Shown: positions 1 through 7,729 of the stretch, in pieces
Layout of the letters: every line of letters starts with the position of its first letter
How positions within the stretch are numbered: position 1 is the first letter of the stretch
Assembly: GCA_903845055.1 (NCBI GenBank)
Contig: CAIMWF010000114.1
Span: 1-55,605, forward strand
Direction: 5' to 3'
DNA from: an uncultured Bacteroidales bacterium
GTDB taxonomy: Bacteria; Bacteroidota; Bacteroidia; Bacteroidales; FEN-979
DNA length: 55,605 nucleotides
Position numbers and translations under genes: made by a program
Notes under the pieces: generated by a model
Database searches by the model: none
Seen by the model: the letters and a program-made list of their open reading frames with translations, nothing else
What the model was told of the DNA's origin: nothing

Positions 1-24
1 CAAATCCCCAAATTTCCACATCAT
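1..24. repeat. CAAATYYY octamer array (3 units)
   Basis: Three 8-bp units (CAAATCCC, CAAATTTC, CACATCAT) sit at the left edge and run into the stop codon of the DUF4249 gene at 21-23. The same octamer family recurs at 5862, 46501 and 49329. The array may continue beyond the window. Confidence 0.6.
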
Positions 25-866
25 TTTGCAATCGTCTTCGCGAAACTGTTCGAATATGCCGCAAAAAAACCGATCCCTCCGTTGTTGACATTTCCGACAA
101 TGTTTGCAGGTGGCCCGGTAAAAAATGGTATGTTGAACCCCGAACGGTCGACCTCTTCGATAAAATTATAATATTGTTTTGTAATCGCCGACATCTGGAC
201 CATAATGGTATCGCCCGGGTAAAGCGTCTCCCATTTGTTGGCATTGTTGATCCGCCTGATCGGGATGCCGTTCATGTAGCTGCCGTTGTAAAATTTGTCG
301 TTGGAGATTATTTTTTTTGTGATGGTATCCGTCATCAGGTGTCCGTTCCGGTATATGTTGAAAAGGTAATAATTTTCCTGGTCGGCCGGGTCCTGCGCCC
401 AGATTTTTATGATCCACCTCCCTTCGGTGCCGAGGGTGGGATCAAAAATAGCGCTCACCGAATCGAGGCGGGTCACCGGTAGCAGGGCTGAGGAGGCCTC
501 CACATTTGTTTTGCCGGCAATGGCTGCGTGGAGGCTGACATGGAGGGTATAGGTTTTGCCAACCTGCCCGGCAAATCCCGGATCGGTATGGTAAATCCCG
601 GAGACTCCCGGGACTGTTTCGTGCAACTGGAAAATGTTCGATCCGTCGCTGAGGGTTACCCCGGCGCTCACAATCCTTGGGGCCGGCTGATCAGAAAAAT
701 AATCCGATGATTCCGTCAGTGCGATCGCGTAGGTCCCCGTATCCGATTGCACGCTCCCGTCAACCACGACCCGCGTGAAGGTGGTGTCGAGCTTCACGTT
801 TATCTTTTCGGTACAGGATGCTGCCAGTAAACCCAGCAGGATCAGATGCAGAATTCTTTTAATCAT
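21..866 (-). CDS. DUF4249 family outer-membrane lipoprotein
   Basis: A 281-residue protein of the DUF4249 type, which in Bacteroidota typically accompanies a TonB-dependent receptor. An ATG at 948-950 would give 28 extra residues, but the start at 864-866 is preferred because it begins a clean lipoprotein signal peptide with lipobox LAASC (Cys18). This start codon overlaps the 3' end of the upstream receptor gene (ATGATTAA, 8-bp overlap), so the two are probably translationally coupled. The rest looks beta-rich (RVVVDGSV near the N-terminus, aromatic C-terminal half). By analogy with SusD-like partners it may be a surface-exposed lid or ligand-binding subunit for the receptor, but the substrate is unknown. 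The family call is by remembered resemblance; the lipoprotein call is read directly. Confidence 0.8.
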   Translation of the reverse strand: MIKRILHLILLGLLAASCTEKINVKLDTTFTRVVVDGSVQSDTGTYAIALTESSDYFSDQPAPRIVSAGVTLSDGSNIFQLHETVPGVSGIYHTDPGFAGQVGKTYTLHVSLHAAIAGKTNVEASSALLPVTRLDSVSAIFDPTLGTEGRWIIKIWAQDPADQENYYLFNIYRNGHLMTDTITKKIISNDKFYNGSYMNGIPIRRINNANKWETLYPGDTIMVQMSAITKQYYNFIEEVDRSGFNIPFFTGPPANIVGNVNNGGIGFFAAYSNSFAKTIAK

Positions 867-3225
867 TGTTGAAGTGAAAATTAAAGGTGACAGAAGGAAT
901 GATGCCGAACAGGTAAACTTTTTCGGCATAGGTGGTATTCGGGTTGACATTGTCCTGTGTAAAGTTGATCGACCAGGTATTGTGGCGGTTGTATGCGTTG
1001 TAAACGGAGAAGTTAAGATCCCAGCGGAACTTCTGGCCGGGTTTCTCCTTGCTGTAAAGGGTCAGGGCCAGGTCGAGCCGGTGGTAATCCTGGTAGCGGT
1101 ACTGGTTACGGTCGGAATAGATCGGCACGATCTTGCCACCGATCTCCGCCCTCCCGGTCGGAAAGGTGACCGGCGCCCCGGTGGCATAAACCCAGTTTGC
1201 AGAAATGGAGATCCTTTTGCTGATGGCATAGTTTGCAACAACTGAAATATTGTTGGGCTTGTCGTATGGCGCAGGGTAGGGGTTGCCGCCGTTGATCCCG
1301 CTGATCTGCCTGAAAGTACGCGACCATGTGTAGCTTACCCAGCCGTTGAGCTTTGTACCGTTTAGCCGCACCAGGCATTCAACGCCATACGACCACGCAT
1401 TTCCCGTCCTGATCTCGCCCTCCAGCTTGTTGTTGAGCAGCAGGCTGGCAAAATCCTTGAAGTCGACCACGTGCTGCATCCATTTGTAATAACCTTCCAC
1501 GGAAGTTTCAACGGTATTTTTTCTGAAATTCCTGAAATATCCCACAGCCACCTGGTCGGCGATCTGTGGCCTTACATTTGGACTGGCCGGGAACCATATA
1601 TCGAGCGGCGTTCCGACTGTCGAGTTCTGCGCCAGCTGAAGGTACTGGAAGGTGCGGGCGTAGCTTGCCTTGATCGACTGGCGGCTGTCAAAGTCGTAAA
1701 GCAGTCCCAGCCTGGGTTCAAGTCCGGTATAGGTGTGATACAGGGTACCTGATTTATAAACGGTCGAATCGACCGCCTTGTAAGCAGTGTCATAATGAAA
1801 TACCGTTCCCGGGCCGGTATTCTGGAACATCGAAAATCTCAGCCCGTATTTTGCCGTGAAATGATCCCCGAGTTTTTGCTCGTTGCTGGCGTATACCCCG
1901 GTTTCAAAGCCATAGTTGTTGGGTACTTTCACCGTGGATACAACGGTTTTGTCGCCGGTTCCCTTTGCCTCCCCCGGGCTGAACATATGGTAAATCTCAG
2001 AAACCCCGAACTTGAGGGTGTTTTTGGTGTTCAGGTAATAACTGAAGTCGTATTTCAGCCCGAGGTCGCGGAGGTTCGAGGTCCAGACAAACGAAGTAGT
2101 GCTGGCATCCGGGGTGCCCAGGTTATAGAGGTAGTTGCTGTAGATAATAGATAAATTTGAAAACAACTGCCTCGTAAAGAGATGGTTCCATCGGAAGCTG
2201 GCTGTTTCATTGCCCCATTTCATACCTGCGAAACTGTTCTTGAAAACATCGCGGCCGAAATACCCCGACAGGAATATCTGGTTGTTGTCGTTGATCTTGT
2301 AATTGATCTTGGCGTTCAGGTCGTAAAAGTAAAGGCTGTTGTTGTGAAGGGCTTTGTTGGAGGAGAGCGGCAGGAAAATATCGGCATAGGTGCGCCGGCC
2401 TGAAACCACGAACGAACAGCGGTTTTTCAGGATCGGCCCCTCGATGGTGAGGCGGCTGGCAATAAGGCCGATGCCCCCGTTGACTTCGAATTTTTTTGAG
2501 TTGCCTTCGTTCATCCGGATGTCCAGTACCGAAGCAAGTCTTCCACCGTAGTTTGCCGGCAGGTCGCCCTTGTAAAGTTTGACGTCCTTGATGGCATCGT
2601 TGTTGAAAACCGAGAAAAATCCCATGAGATGCGAAGCGTTGTAAACCGTTGCCTCATCGAGCAGGATCAGGTTCTGGTCGGGCGCTCCCCCGCGCACGCT
2701 GAAGCCGCTCGAACCTTCACCCACCGACTGCACGCCGGGTAGCATCTGGATGGCCTTGATGACATCCACTTCGCCGAACAGGGCCGGGATGTGCTGGATG
2801 GTCTTGATATCCATCCTGAAGGTGCTCATTTCGGGCTTGACAACATTCTTGTCATTTTTTTCGCTGGTGATCTCAACCTCCTTCAGGTCGCGCATCAGGG
2901 GTTCCATCTCCTGGTTGATCTTCAGAACAGACTTCGGGTCCAGTTCCAGGGTTTTGTAAACGGTCTTGTATCCGACATAGGAATACACCAGCGACCATGT
3001 GCCGATGTTAAGGGTGAGCGAATAATTCCCGTACATATCGGAAACGGCGCCACTCTTCAGTTCTTTGACGAACACCGTCGCACCTACCAGCGCTTCACCA
3101 CTGTTTTTGTCGGTTATTTTTCCGCTGATGGAGACATGGGTCGGCCCGTCAACCGGAGAAGCTGAACCTAGAAAGGATATGAAAAAGAAAATACAAAGAA
3201 AAAAGGAGGAAACAGGATTCTTCAT
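859..3225 (-). CDS. TonB-dependent receptor with carboxypeptidase-regulatory-like domain
   Basis: A 788-residue outer-membrane receptor. Order: signal peptide (about 1-24), carboxypeptidase-regulatory-like beta-sandwich (about 32-110, with SGKITDKNSGEALVGATVFV), plug domain (about 125-240, with LPGVQSVGEGSSGFSVRGG and the LLDEATVYN segment), then a beta-barrel ending in FNFHFNND. The family imports ligands that porins cannot pass, using TonB/ExbB/ExbD energy. It follows tsaC with a 21-bp gap and overlaps the DUF4249 gene by 8 bp, so the three probably share a transcript. The plug wording (VRGGAPDQNLILLDE) is the variety usually paired with DUF4249 rather than SusD. Substrate cannot be told from sequence, and no sigma/anti-sigma pair or glycosidase lies next to it to hint at one. 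Confidence 0.9.
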   Translation of the reverse strand: MKNPVSSFFLCIFFFISFLGSASPVDGPTHVSISGKITDKNSGEALVGATVFVKELKSGAVSDMYGNYSLTLNIGTWSLVYSYVGYKTVYKTLELDPKSVLKINQEMEPLMRDLKEVEITSEKNDKNVVKPEMSTFRMDIKTIQHIPALFGEVDVIKAIQMLPGVQSVGEGSSGFSVRGGAPDQNLILLDEATVYNASHLMGFFSVFNNDAIKDVKLYKGDLPANYGGRLASVLDIRMNEGNSKKFEVNGGIGLIASRLTIEGPILKNRCSFVVSGRRTYADIFLPLSSNKALHNNSLYFYDLNAKINYKINDNNQIFLSGYFGRDVFKNSFAGMKWGNETASFRWNHLFTRQLFSNLSIIYSNYLYNLGTPDASTTSFVWTSNLRDLGLKYDFSYYLNTKNTLKFGVSEIYHMFSPGEAKGTGDKTVVSTVKVPNNYGFETGVYASNEQKLGDHFTAKYGLRFSMFQNTGPGTVFHYDTAYKAVDSTVYKSGTLYHTYTGLEPRLGLLYDFDSRQSIKASYARTFQYLQLAQNSTVGTPLDIWFPASPNVRPQIADQVAVGYFRNFRKNTVETSVEGYYKWMQHVVDFKDFASLLLNNKLEGEIRTGNAWSYGVECLVRLNGTKLNGWVSYTWSRTFRQISGINGGNPYPAPYDKPNNISVVANYAISKRISISANWVYATGAPVTFPTGRAEIGGKIVPIYSDRNQYRYQDYHRLDLALTLYSKEKPGQKFRWDLNFSVYNAYNRHNTWSINFTQDNVNPNTTYAEKVYLFGIIPSVTFNFHFNND

Positions 3226-3246
3226 AAATAATGGATGATTATGCAG

Positions 3247-3825
3247 TTATTTTCGTATGATCCGGAATTCTCCGTTAATTTCAAGTTTGATGATCTGAGA
3301 GGGTTTTAAATTCCTGCCCTGGTCAATGGTCTGATTCACGCAATAATCGACACCTGCAATGATTTCAGCAGAAATGTCCTTAAATCCGGCAGGCGGAGTT
3401 TTCCCGGTGATGTTGGCCGAGGTTGATACAATTGGCTTATGGAGAAGACGTATCAGCCGTCTGCAGAATTCATTTCTCACAACCCTGATGGCGACGGACT
3501 GATCTTCGGCGATCACATTCGGTGCAAGTTTCATGGCCCCGGGATAAATGACGGTGAGCGGCGAATCGGCATATTCAATGAGGTCCCAGGCAATTTCGGG
3601 CACCACCTTGACATAATCCATGACCCGGTTGGCCTCGTCCACCAGGATGATCATGCTTTTGGAATCGGTCCTTTTCTTGAGATGATATATCTTTTCAACG
3701 GCCGCCTGGTTGGTGGCATCACACCCGATGCCCCAGATCGTGTCTGTCGGATACAGGATGATCCCCCCGTTTTTCAGCACGCTGAGACATTGCTGGATTT
3801 CCTGTTCGTATGGCAATATGTTCAT
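3247..3825 (-). CDS. tsaC: L-threonylcarbamoyladenylate synthase (YrdC/Sua5 family)
   Basis: A 192-residue single-domain YrdC protein. It makes threonylcarbamoyl-AMP from threonine, bicarbonate and ATP, the first step of t6A37 formation in ANN-decoding tRNAs. Visible signatures are GGIILYPTDTIWGIGCDA near the N-terminus, KKRTDSKSMIILV (the KR..K ligand-binding stretch), and VSTSANITGKTPP toward the C-terminus. Length matches the short TsaC form without the extra Sua5 domain. Two TAnnTTTG boxes lie upstream on the minus strand. The following receptor gene begins only 21 bp after its stop, so this housekeeping gene appears to lead an operon with an unrelated receptor pair. Confidence 0.93.
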   Translation of the reverse strand: MNILPYEQEIQQCLSVLKNGGIILYPTDTIWGIGCDATNQAAVEKIYHLKKRTDSKSMIILVDEANRVMDYVKVVPEIAWDLIEYADSPLTVIYPGAMKLAPNVIAEDQSVAIRVVRNEFCRRLIRLLHKPIVSTSANITGKTPPAGFKDISAEIIAGVDYCVNQTIDQGRNLKPSQIIKLEINGEFRIIRK

Positions 3826-3846
3826 TATTTTTCAGTGACTATAAAT

Positions 3847-3854
3847 CAAATGTA
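3847..3854 (-). promoter_or_regulatory. -7 box for tsaC (TACATTTG)
   Basis: On the minus strand this reads TACATTTG, a perfect match to the Bacteroidota -7 consensus TAnnTTTG, 21 bp before the tsaC start codon. I see no convincing -33 TTTG at the right distance. A second perfect box (TAAATTTG, 3890-3897) lies 36 bp further upstream. Confidence 0.4.
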
Positions 3855-3862
3855 AAAGGCAA

Positions 3863-3879
3863 CCCCGATTCAGTCGGGG
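3863..3879 (-). terminator. CCCCGA hairpin between glycosyltransferase gene and tsaC
   Basis: A perfect 6-bp stem, CCCCGA/TCGGGG, with a 5-nt loop. On the minus strand it follows the glycosyltransferase gene by about 70 bp and is followed by a short T-rich stretch (TTGCCTTTTAC). It could be a weak terminator or, if transcription starts at the 3890-3897 box, a hairpin in the tsaC leader. Confidence 0.35.
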
Positions 3880-3889
3880 TATAAACGTA

Positions 3890-3897
3890 CAAATTTA
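3890..3897 (-). promoter_or_regulatory. Second -7 box candidate for tsaC (TAAATTTG)
   Basis: Reads TAAATTTG on the minus strand, matching TAnnTTTG. Transcription from here would carry the CCCCGA hairpin in its 5' leader. No -33 element was recognised. Confidence 0.3.
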
Positions 3898-3947
3898 CCC
3901 ATAAATTGCCTATCCCTTGTTTTAGACGGAGAAATCAGGATGACGCT

Positions 3948-4925
3948 TTATAACCTTGTTGTGAGTTGTTCAATGCGGATGTCGAGTGCGCACCTGAAAT
4001 GGTGCTCGGGGCAAGACCTGTAGCCATGCAGGCCACAAGGTCGGCATGAAAGCTGTTCCCTCACCTCCACCACGGCCGAATTGCCGGAGAGCGGACCGAA
4101 GCCGAATCCCGGGATGGTGGAGCAGTAAACGGCGGTGACCGGGGCGTTCACGGCTGATGCCAGGTGCATCGGGGCCGAATCGTTGGTGAAGTTCATCCGG
4201 GCATGCTGCATAAGGGCGGCCGACTGGAGGAAGGTAAACTTGCCTGCAAGATTTTTAATCGGCCGTTGTCCCGACGAAGAGATGATCTCCTCGCACAACG
4301 CCTTGTCATTGCCAGCCCCGAGAAGGTATACGGTATCTTCAACAGGTATTTCCTTTACAAATTCGATCCATTTTTCAACCGGGTATTGTTTTGTAAACCA
4401 CAACGAAGCAGGTGAAATTGTATAATACCTGCCTGTTTTATAAGGTTCAACATGGCTTAAATCAGCAGCCGTGGGATACAAACGCGGCATTACACGCCCG
4501 TTCCCGGTAATCCCTTCAACCAGCAACAGGTTCCTGTCGGTTTCATGGATCCCGTCGAGGGCATGGCCGATTCTTTTGGTGAAAAAAAACGACATGGGGT
4601 TCTTGTCGAATCCAATCGTTGTATCCGCCCCTGAAAAAGCAGTCAGGAAACCGGTTTTGAAAAAACGCTGCAGGTTGACAACAAGGCCGTATTTAGCCTG
4701 CCTGGTTAACCTGAATAGTCTGAAAAAATTCCGGGTGGCATGCGAACTTTTATCCCAGGTCAGCACCCTGTTGAGATATGGATGGCCATAAAACAGCCCT
4801 TCGTTTCCCTTCTTTACAAGCAGGTCTATCCTGGCTTCCGGGATATACTGATGTAATTTTTCCAGTACAGGTGTGGCAAGGATAACATCCCCGATGGAGG
4901 CGGTCTGAATGATAAGTATTTTCAT
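3948..4925 (-). CDS. Glycosyltransferase family 9 (ADP-heptose:LPS heptosyltransferase-like)
   Basis: A 325-residue GT9-type enzyme. The N-terminus MKILIIQTASIGDVILATPV is the hallmark of this family: the first Rossmann strand and a catalytic Asp after the glycine. The C-terminal half has the nucleotide-sugar site pattern (YLLGAGNDKALCEEII, then NFTNDSAPMHLASAVNAPVTAVY). A Cys-rich tail (SCRPCGLHGYRSCPEHHFRC) is common in this family. It probably adds a heptose or similar sugar to the lipopolysaccharide inner core at the cytoplasmic face. The gene starts 15 bp after dapD, so the two are likely cotranscribed. The donor and acceptor sugars are not certain, so I give no waa/rfa symbol. Confidence 0.87.
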   Translation of the reverse strand: MKILIIQTASIGDVILATPVLEKLHQYIPEARIDLLVKKGNEGLFYGHPYLNRVLTWDKSSHATRNFFRLFRLTRQAKYGLVVNLQRFFKTGFLTAFSGADTTIGFDKNPMSFFFTKRIGHALDGIHETDRNLLLVEGITGNGRVMPRLYPTAADLSHVEPYKTGRYYTISPASLWFTKQYPVEKWIEFVKEIPVEDTVYLLGAGNDKALCEEIISSSGQRPIKNLAGKFTFLQSAALMQHARMNFTNDSAPMHLASAVNAPVTAVYCSTIPGFGFGPLSGNSAVVEVREQLSCRPCGLHGYRSCPEHHFRCALDIRIEQLTTRL

Positions 4926-4940
4926 GAGCGTTAAAATTCC

Positions 4941-5756
4941 CTAAACAGCAACATCGAATTCCCGTAATGCCTGGTTCAGTGAAGTTTTCAGGTCGGTGGA
5001 GGCTTTCCGCCGGCCGATGATCAGCGCGCAGGGCACCTGGTAAATCCCTGAGGGAAAGGTTTTCGGAATGGTTCCGGGAATTACCACCGACCGCTCTGGA
5101 ACAAATCCCCGGTATTCAGCCGGTTTTTCACCCGACACATCGATGATTTTTGTCGAACCGGTAAGTACGACATTTGCGCCAAGAACGGCCTCCCGGCCGA
5201 CGCGCACCCCCTCAACGACAATCGAGCGCGATCCCAGAAAACAATCATCTTCGATGATCACAGGTGCTGCCTGTACCGGTTCGAGTACGCCGCCGATGCC
5301 CACGCCGCCGCTCAGGTGGCAGTTTTTGCCAACCTGGGCGCAGGAACCAACCGTGGCCCAGGTGTCGACCATCGTCCCGCTGCCGACGTAAGCGCCGATG
5401 TTTACGTAGCATGGCATCATGATCACCCCTTCGGCGATGAAGGAACCGTACCGGGCGATGGCATGGGGAACCACGCGCACCCCCAGCTTGTCGTAATGAG
5501 TCTTCAGCGGGATCTTGTCATAGAACTGGAAAGGCCCGGTTTCGATCAGCTCCATTTTCCGGATTGGGAAATAGAGGATCACCGCTTTTTTGATCCATTC
5601 ATGCGTAATCCACTCCCCGTTGTGTGGCGAGGCGATCCTCAGCAAACCTTTGTCGAGCCGTTCGACCACCGCGCAAATGGCCTCCTGTGTAGCCTGCTGC
5701 CTTAACAATTCCCGGTCCTCCCAGGCGGATTCTATGAGTTGTCTGATATTGTCCAT
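4941..5756 (-). CDS. dapD: 2,3,4,5-tetrahydropyridine-2,6-dicarboxylate N-succinyltransferase
   Basis: A 271-residue trimeric left-handed beta-helix acyltransferase that succinylates tetrahydrodipicolinate in the succinylase branch of lysine/diaminopimelate synthesis. An N-terminal helical domain is followed by hexapeptide repeats (ARYGSFIAEGVIMMPCYVNIGAYVG and on through SGGVGIGGVLEP and DDCFLGSRSIVVEGV). The C-terminal strand has VPGTIPKTFPSGIYQVPCALIIG. Length equals the usual DapD length. It lies opposite ruvX in a divergent 201-bp region that carries TAnnTTTG boxes for both directions. A glycosyltransferase gene follows at 15 bp, giving an envelope-precursor pairing. Confidence 0.95.
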   Translation of the reverse strand: MDNIRQLIESAWEDRELLRQQATQEAICAVVERLDKGLLRIASPHNGEWITHEWIKKAVILYFPIRKMELIETGPFQFYDKIPLKTHYDKLGVRVVPHAIARYGSFIAEGVIMMPCYVNIGAYVGSGTMVDTWATVGSCAQVGKNCHLSGGVGIGGVLEPVQAAPVIIEDDCFLGSRSIVVEGVRVGREAVLGANVVLTGSTKIIDVSGEKPAEYRGFVPERSVVIPGTIPKTFPSGIYQVPCALIIGRRKASTDLKTSLNQALREFDVAV

Positions 5757-5782
5757 GGTCGTTTACGTTGCAGGGGAAAAAA

Positions 5783-5817
5783 AGTGAAGAGTGACGAGTG
5801 ACAATTGACGGGTGATG
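5783..5817. repeat. 7-bp repeat array (AGTGACG family, 5 units)
   Basis: Five consecutive 7-mers: AGTGAAG, AGTGACG, AGTGACA, ATTGACG, GGTGATG. This is the reverse-complement orientation of the CACTCGT units at 10757 and 53414. It lies 26 bp upstream of the dapD start codon. Confidence 0.65.
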
Positions 5818-5861
5818 TTTTTTGCATTTACCAGGGGTGGCATCAATTTTTAATGAATTTC

Positions 5862-5885
5862 CACATCCTCAAATCCTCAAATTTG
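5862..5885. repeat. CAAATYYY octamer array (3 units)
   Basis: Units CACATCCT, CAAATCCT, CAAATTTG, in the same strand orientation as the arrays at 1, 46501 and 49329. It sits in the dapD/ruvX divergent promoter region. Confidence 0.55.
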
Positions 5886-5906
5886 CAATCGTTTTTTCCT
5901 GCTTTT

Positions 5907-5914
5907 CAAAATTA
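5907..5914 (-). promoter_or_regulatory. -7 box for dapD (TAATTTTG)
   Basis: Minus-strand TAATTTTG matches TAnnTTTG. It would give a leader of roughly 145 nt for dapD that includes the octamer and heptamer arrays. No clear -33 element. Confidence 0.35.
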
Positions 5915-5934
5915 GCTAAAATTTCAAATCTTTG

Positions 5935-5942
5935 TACCTTTG
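5935..5942 (+). promoter_or_regulatory. -7 box for ruvX (TACCTTTG)
   Basis: TACCTTTG followed by C, the commonest form of the Bacteroidota -7 element, 15 bp before the ruvX ATG. The predicted leader is under 10 nt. The -33 region is not well conserved. Confidence 0.5.
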
Positions 5943-5957
5943 CACAAAATATAGGGA

Positions 5958-6371
5958 ATGGGCAGGATCATGGCGATTGATTACGGGCAGAAGCGGACGG
6001 GCCTCGCGGTGACCGATGAACTGAAGATCATCGCAACGGGGCTGACAACTGTCAGTACGGCGGAGGTGATGGATTTTTTAAAGGATTACTGCCTGAAAAA
6101 CAAGGTTGAATGTTTCGTGGTGGGCGAGCCGAGGCAGATGAACAACGAACCTTCCGAATCGGCCGTATTTATTGAGCCCTTTGTCAGGAGCCTGAAAACC
6201 GCATTCCCGGCGATCCCGGTAAACCGGGTCGATGAACGGTTCACCTCGCTCATGGCAACCCGTACAATCAGGGAGGCAGGACTGAAGAAAAAGGACCGGC
6301 AGAACAAGGCGCTGGTTGATACGGTGAGCGCGACGATCATGCTGCAATCATATATGGAGGTAGCGAGGTAG
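5958..6371 (+). CDS. ruvX: Putative pre-16S rRNA nuclease / Holliday junction resolvase-like YqgF
   Basis: A 137-residue RNase H-fold protein of the YqgF/RuvX family. Family signatures are MAIDYGQKRTGLAVTD at the N-terminus (catalytic Asp in the first strand), ECFVVGEPRQMNNEPS in the middle, VNRVDERFTSLMA, and the C-terminal KALVDTVSATIMLQSYM with the last acidic residue. The family is linked to 5'-end maturation of 16S rRNA and to resolvase-like activity. The gene starts just after a TACCTTTG box and precedes def by 51 bp. Its final codons and stop (MEVAR, TAG at 6369) lie inside an 8-bp repeat array, so the last residues are encoded by repeat sequence. Confidence 0.9.
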   Translation: MGRIMAIDYGQKRTGLAVTDELKIIATGLTTVSTAEVMDFLKDYCLKNKVECFVVGEPRQMNNEPSESAVFIEPFVRSLKTAFPAIPVNRVDERFTSLMATRTIREAGLKKKDRQNKALVDTVSATIMLQSYMEVAR

Positions 6372-6397
6372 CGATATAGCGAAATGGCGAAAAGCTG
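6358..6397. repeat. 8-bp repeat array (AGGTAGCG family, 5 units) over the ruvX stop
   Basis: Units AGGTAGCG, AGGTAGCG, ATATAGCG, AAATGGCG, AAAAGCTG. The first two encode the last ruvX codons. The reverse complement of the same family is at 8576-8607. Confidence 0.65.
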
Positions 6398-6422
6398 AAA
6401 TTTTAACAAATAAATTTTTCAT

Positions 6423-6995
6423 ATGATATTGCCAGTTGTTGCATACGGGCACCCGGTGTTGAAAAAAGTTGCGGAACCGGTAGCGCCCGACCATCCCGAT
6501 TTCAAGGAGTTCCTGGAGAATATGTGGGAAACCATGTACCAGTCCGACGGGGTCGGCCTTGCAGCGCCCCAGGTGAACCGGTCGATCCGGGTGATCGTGA
6601 TCGATGCATCGGCATTTACGGAAAAGTTTCCCGAATCGGAGCACTTTAAGAAGGCCCTGATCAATGCACACATTTATAAGGAGGAGGGGGAAGAATATCC
6701 CTTCAACGAAGGATGCCTGAGTTTTCCGGGGCTGCGTGAAGATATTATGCGTAAACCCGTGATTCACATCAGGTACCAGGATGAAAATTTTGTAGAACAT
6801 GACGAAACCTACGACGGGGTGATCGCCCGGATTATCCAACATGAATACGATCATATCGAAGGTATTGTGTTTGTGGACCGCCTGCCATCACTGAAAAAAA
6901 TGCTGCTCAAACGCCGGCTTTCCGATATCAGCAGGGGAAATGTGGAAGTCTCCTACCGGATGACCTTCCCGCAACTCAAACGGGGGCGGAAATAA
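6423..6995 (+). CDS. def: Peptide deformylase
   Basis: A 190-residue metallohydrolase that removes the formyl group from nascent N-formylmethionine. All three signature motifs are present: GVGLAAPQ (residues 43-50), EGCLSFPG (96-103, Cys98 a metal ligand) and QHEYDH (139-144, His140 and His144 metal ligands, Glu141 catalytic). Length is normal for the bacterial enzyme. It follows ruvX by 51 bp, most of it repeat-derived sequence, and is probably read from the ruvX promoter. A TPR lipoprotein gene follows after a 110-bp gap with another repeat array. Confidence 0.96.
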   Translation: MILPVVAYGHPVLKKVAEPVAPDHPDFKEFLENMWETMYQSDGVGLAAPQVNRSIRVIVIDASAFTEKFPESEHFKKALINAHIYKEEGEEYPFNEGCLSFPGLREDIMRKPVIHIRYQDENFVEHDETYDGVIARIIQHEYDHIEGIVFVDRLPSLKKMLLKRRLSDISRGNVEVSYRMTFPQLKRGRK

Positions 6996-7012
6996 CCCCT
7001 TTGCATATTGAC

Positions 7013-7043
7013 GATTTCAGATTTCAGATTTCAAATTTCAGAT
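7013..7043. repeat. 7-bp repeat array (GATTTCA, 4 units)
   Basis: Units GATTTCA three times and AATTTCA once, then a partial GAT, in the gap between def and the TPR lipoprotein gene. It resembles the ACGATTT heptamer family at 8516. Confidence 0.65.
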
Positions 7044-7105
7044 AGTGTTATTGGTATGATTCATTCAATATAAAGGATATGATATTCAACATTAAATACA
7101 GTACG

Positions 7106-7678
7106 ATGAAAAGATTGACATTTTTGATGCTTTGCATTTTGACCGGCATGCTGGCCGGCTGCAGCCCGTCGCGGGAAAAAACGATCAGCCGGATCAAGTC
7201 GCTCGAGAAGAGCCTCTACTCACCCGAATCTGTCAGTTTTGATAAGGTGAAGGCCGACAGCCTGATGGCACTTTGCGAAAATTTTATCAAGGATCATCCG
7301 AAGGATTCCCTGGCGCCGGTTTTTCTCTTCAAGGCGGCGAATGTTGCCATGAACATGAACGACGGCAACAAGGCCATCAGCCTGTTCGACCAGTATATCA
7401 AGGATTACCAGGACAAGCCCAAGGCGCCGGTCTGCATGTTCTTCAAAGGTTTTATCTATGAGAACATCCTGCACGACCTGGACAGGGCCCGGGAGGTATA
7501 CCTGCAGTTCATCGAAAAATATCCCAATAATGATTTTGTGAAGGATGCCAAAATGGCCATGGCCAACCTGGGGAAATCACCTGAAATGCTCGTCCGCGAA
7601 TTTGATGCAAAACAAAAGGCCGACAGCGCCCGCATCGCCGATTCCGTTGCCAAAACCAAAAAGAAAAAGCGCTCCTGA
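7106..7678 (+). CDS. TPR-containing lipoprotein
   Basis: A 190-residue exported lipoprotein. An in-frame ATG at 7079 exists, but the start at 7106 is chosen because it begins a lipoprotein signal (MKRLTFLMLCILTGMLAGC). The mature part has TPR-like helical pairs (SLMALCENFIKDHPKDSLAPVF, then AISLFDQYIKDYQDKPKAP, then AREVYLQFIEKYPNNDFV), a pattern seen in periplasmic scaffolds of the BamD/YbgF type. The C-terminus is strongly basic (KTKKKKRS). Function is not recognised; the TPRs suggest protein binding at the inner face of the outer membrane. It is convergent with cdaA across a short tandem repeat. Confidence 0.78.
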   Translation: MKRLTFLMLCILTGMLAGCSPSREKTISRIKSLEKSLYSPESVSFDKVKADSLMALCENFIKDHPKDSLAPVFLFKAANVAMNMNDGNKAISLFDQYIKDYQDKPKAPVCMFFKGFIYENILHDLDRAREVYLQFIEKYPNNDFVKDAKMAMANLGKSPEMLVREFDAKQKADSARIADSVAKTKKKKRS

Positions 7679-7702
7679 CCCCCTTCAGTAAAAAACCCTC
7701 AC

Positions 7703-7729
7703 TGCCTGCATTGCCTGCATTGCCTGCAT
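7703..7729. repeat. 9-bp tandem repeat TGCCTGCAT x3
   Basis: Three perfect copies of a 9-mer between the convergent TPR lipoprotein and cdaA genes, touching the first base of the cdaA stop codon complement at 7729. This unit length differs from the 7/8-bp arrays elsewhere. Confidence 0.8.

Noticed and set aside
3863-3879. Riboswitch or regulatory leader before tsaC
   Set aside because: Only a single 6-bp stem is visible with no conserved aptamer-like core; kept as a weak hairpin.
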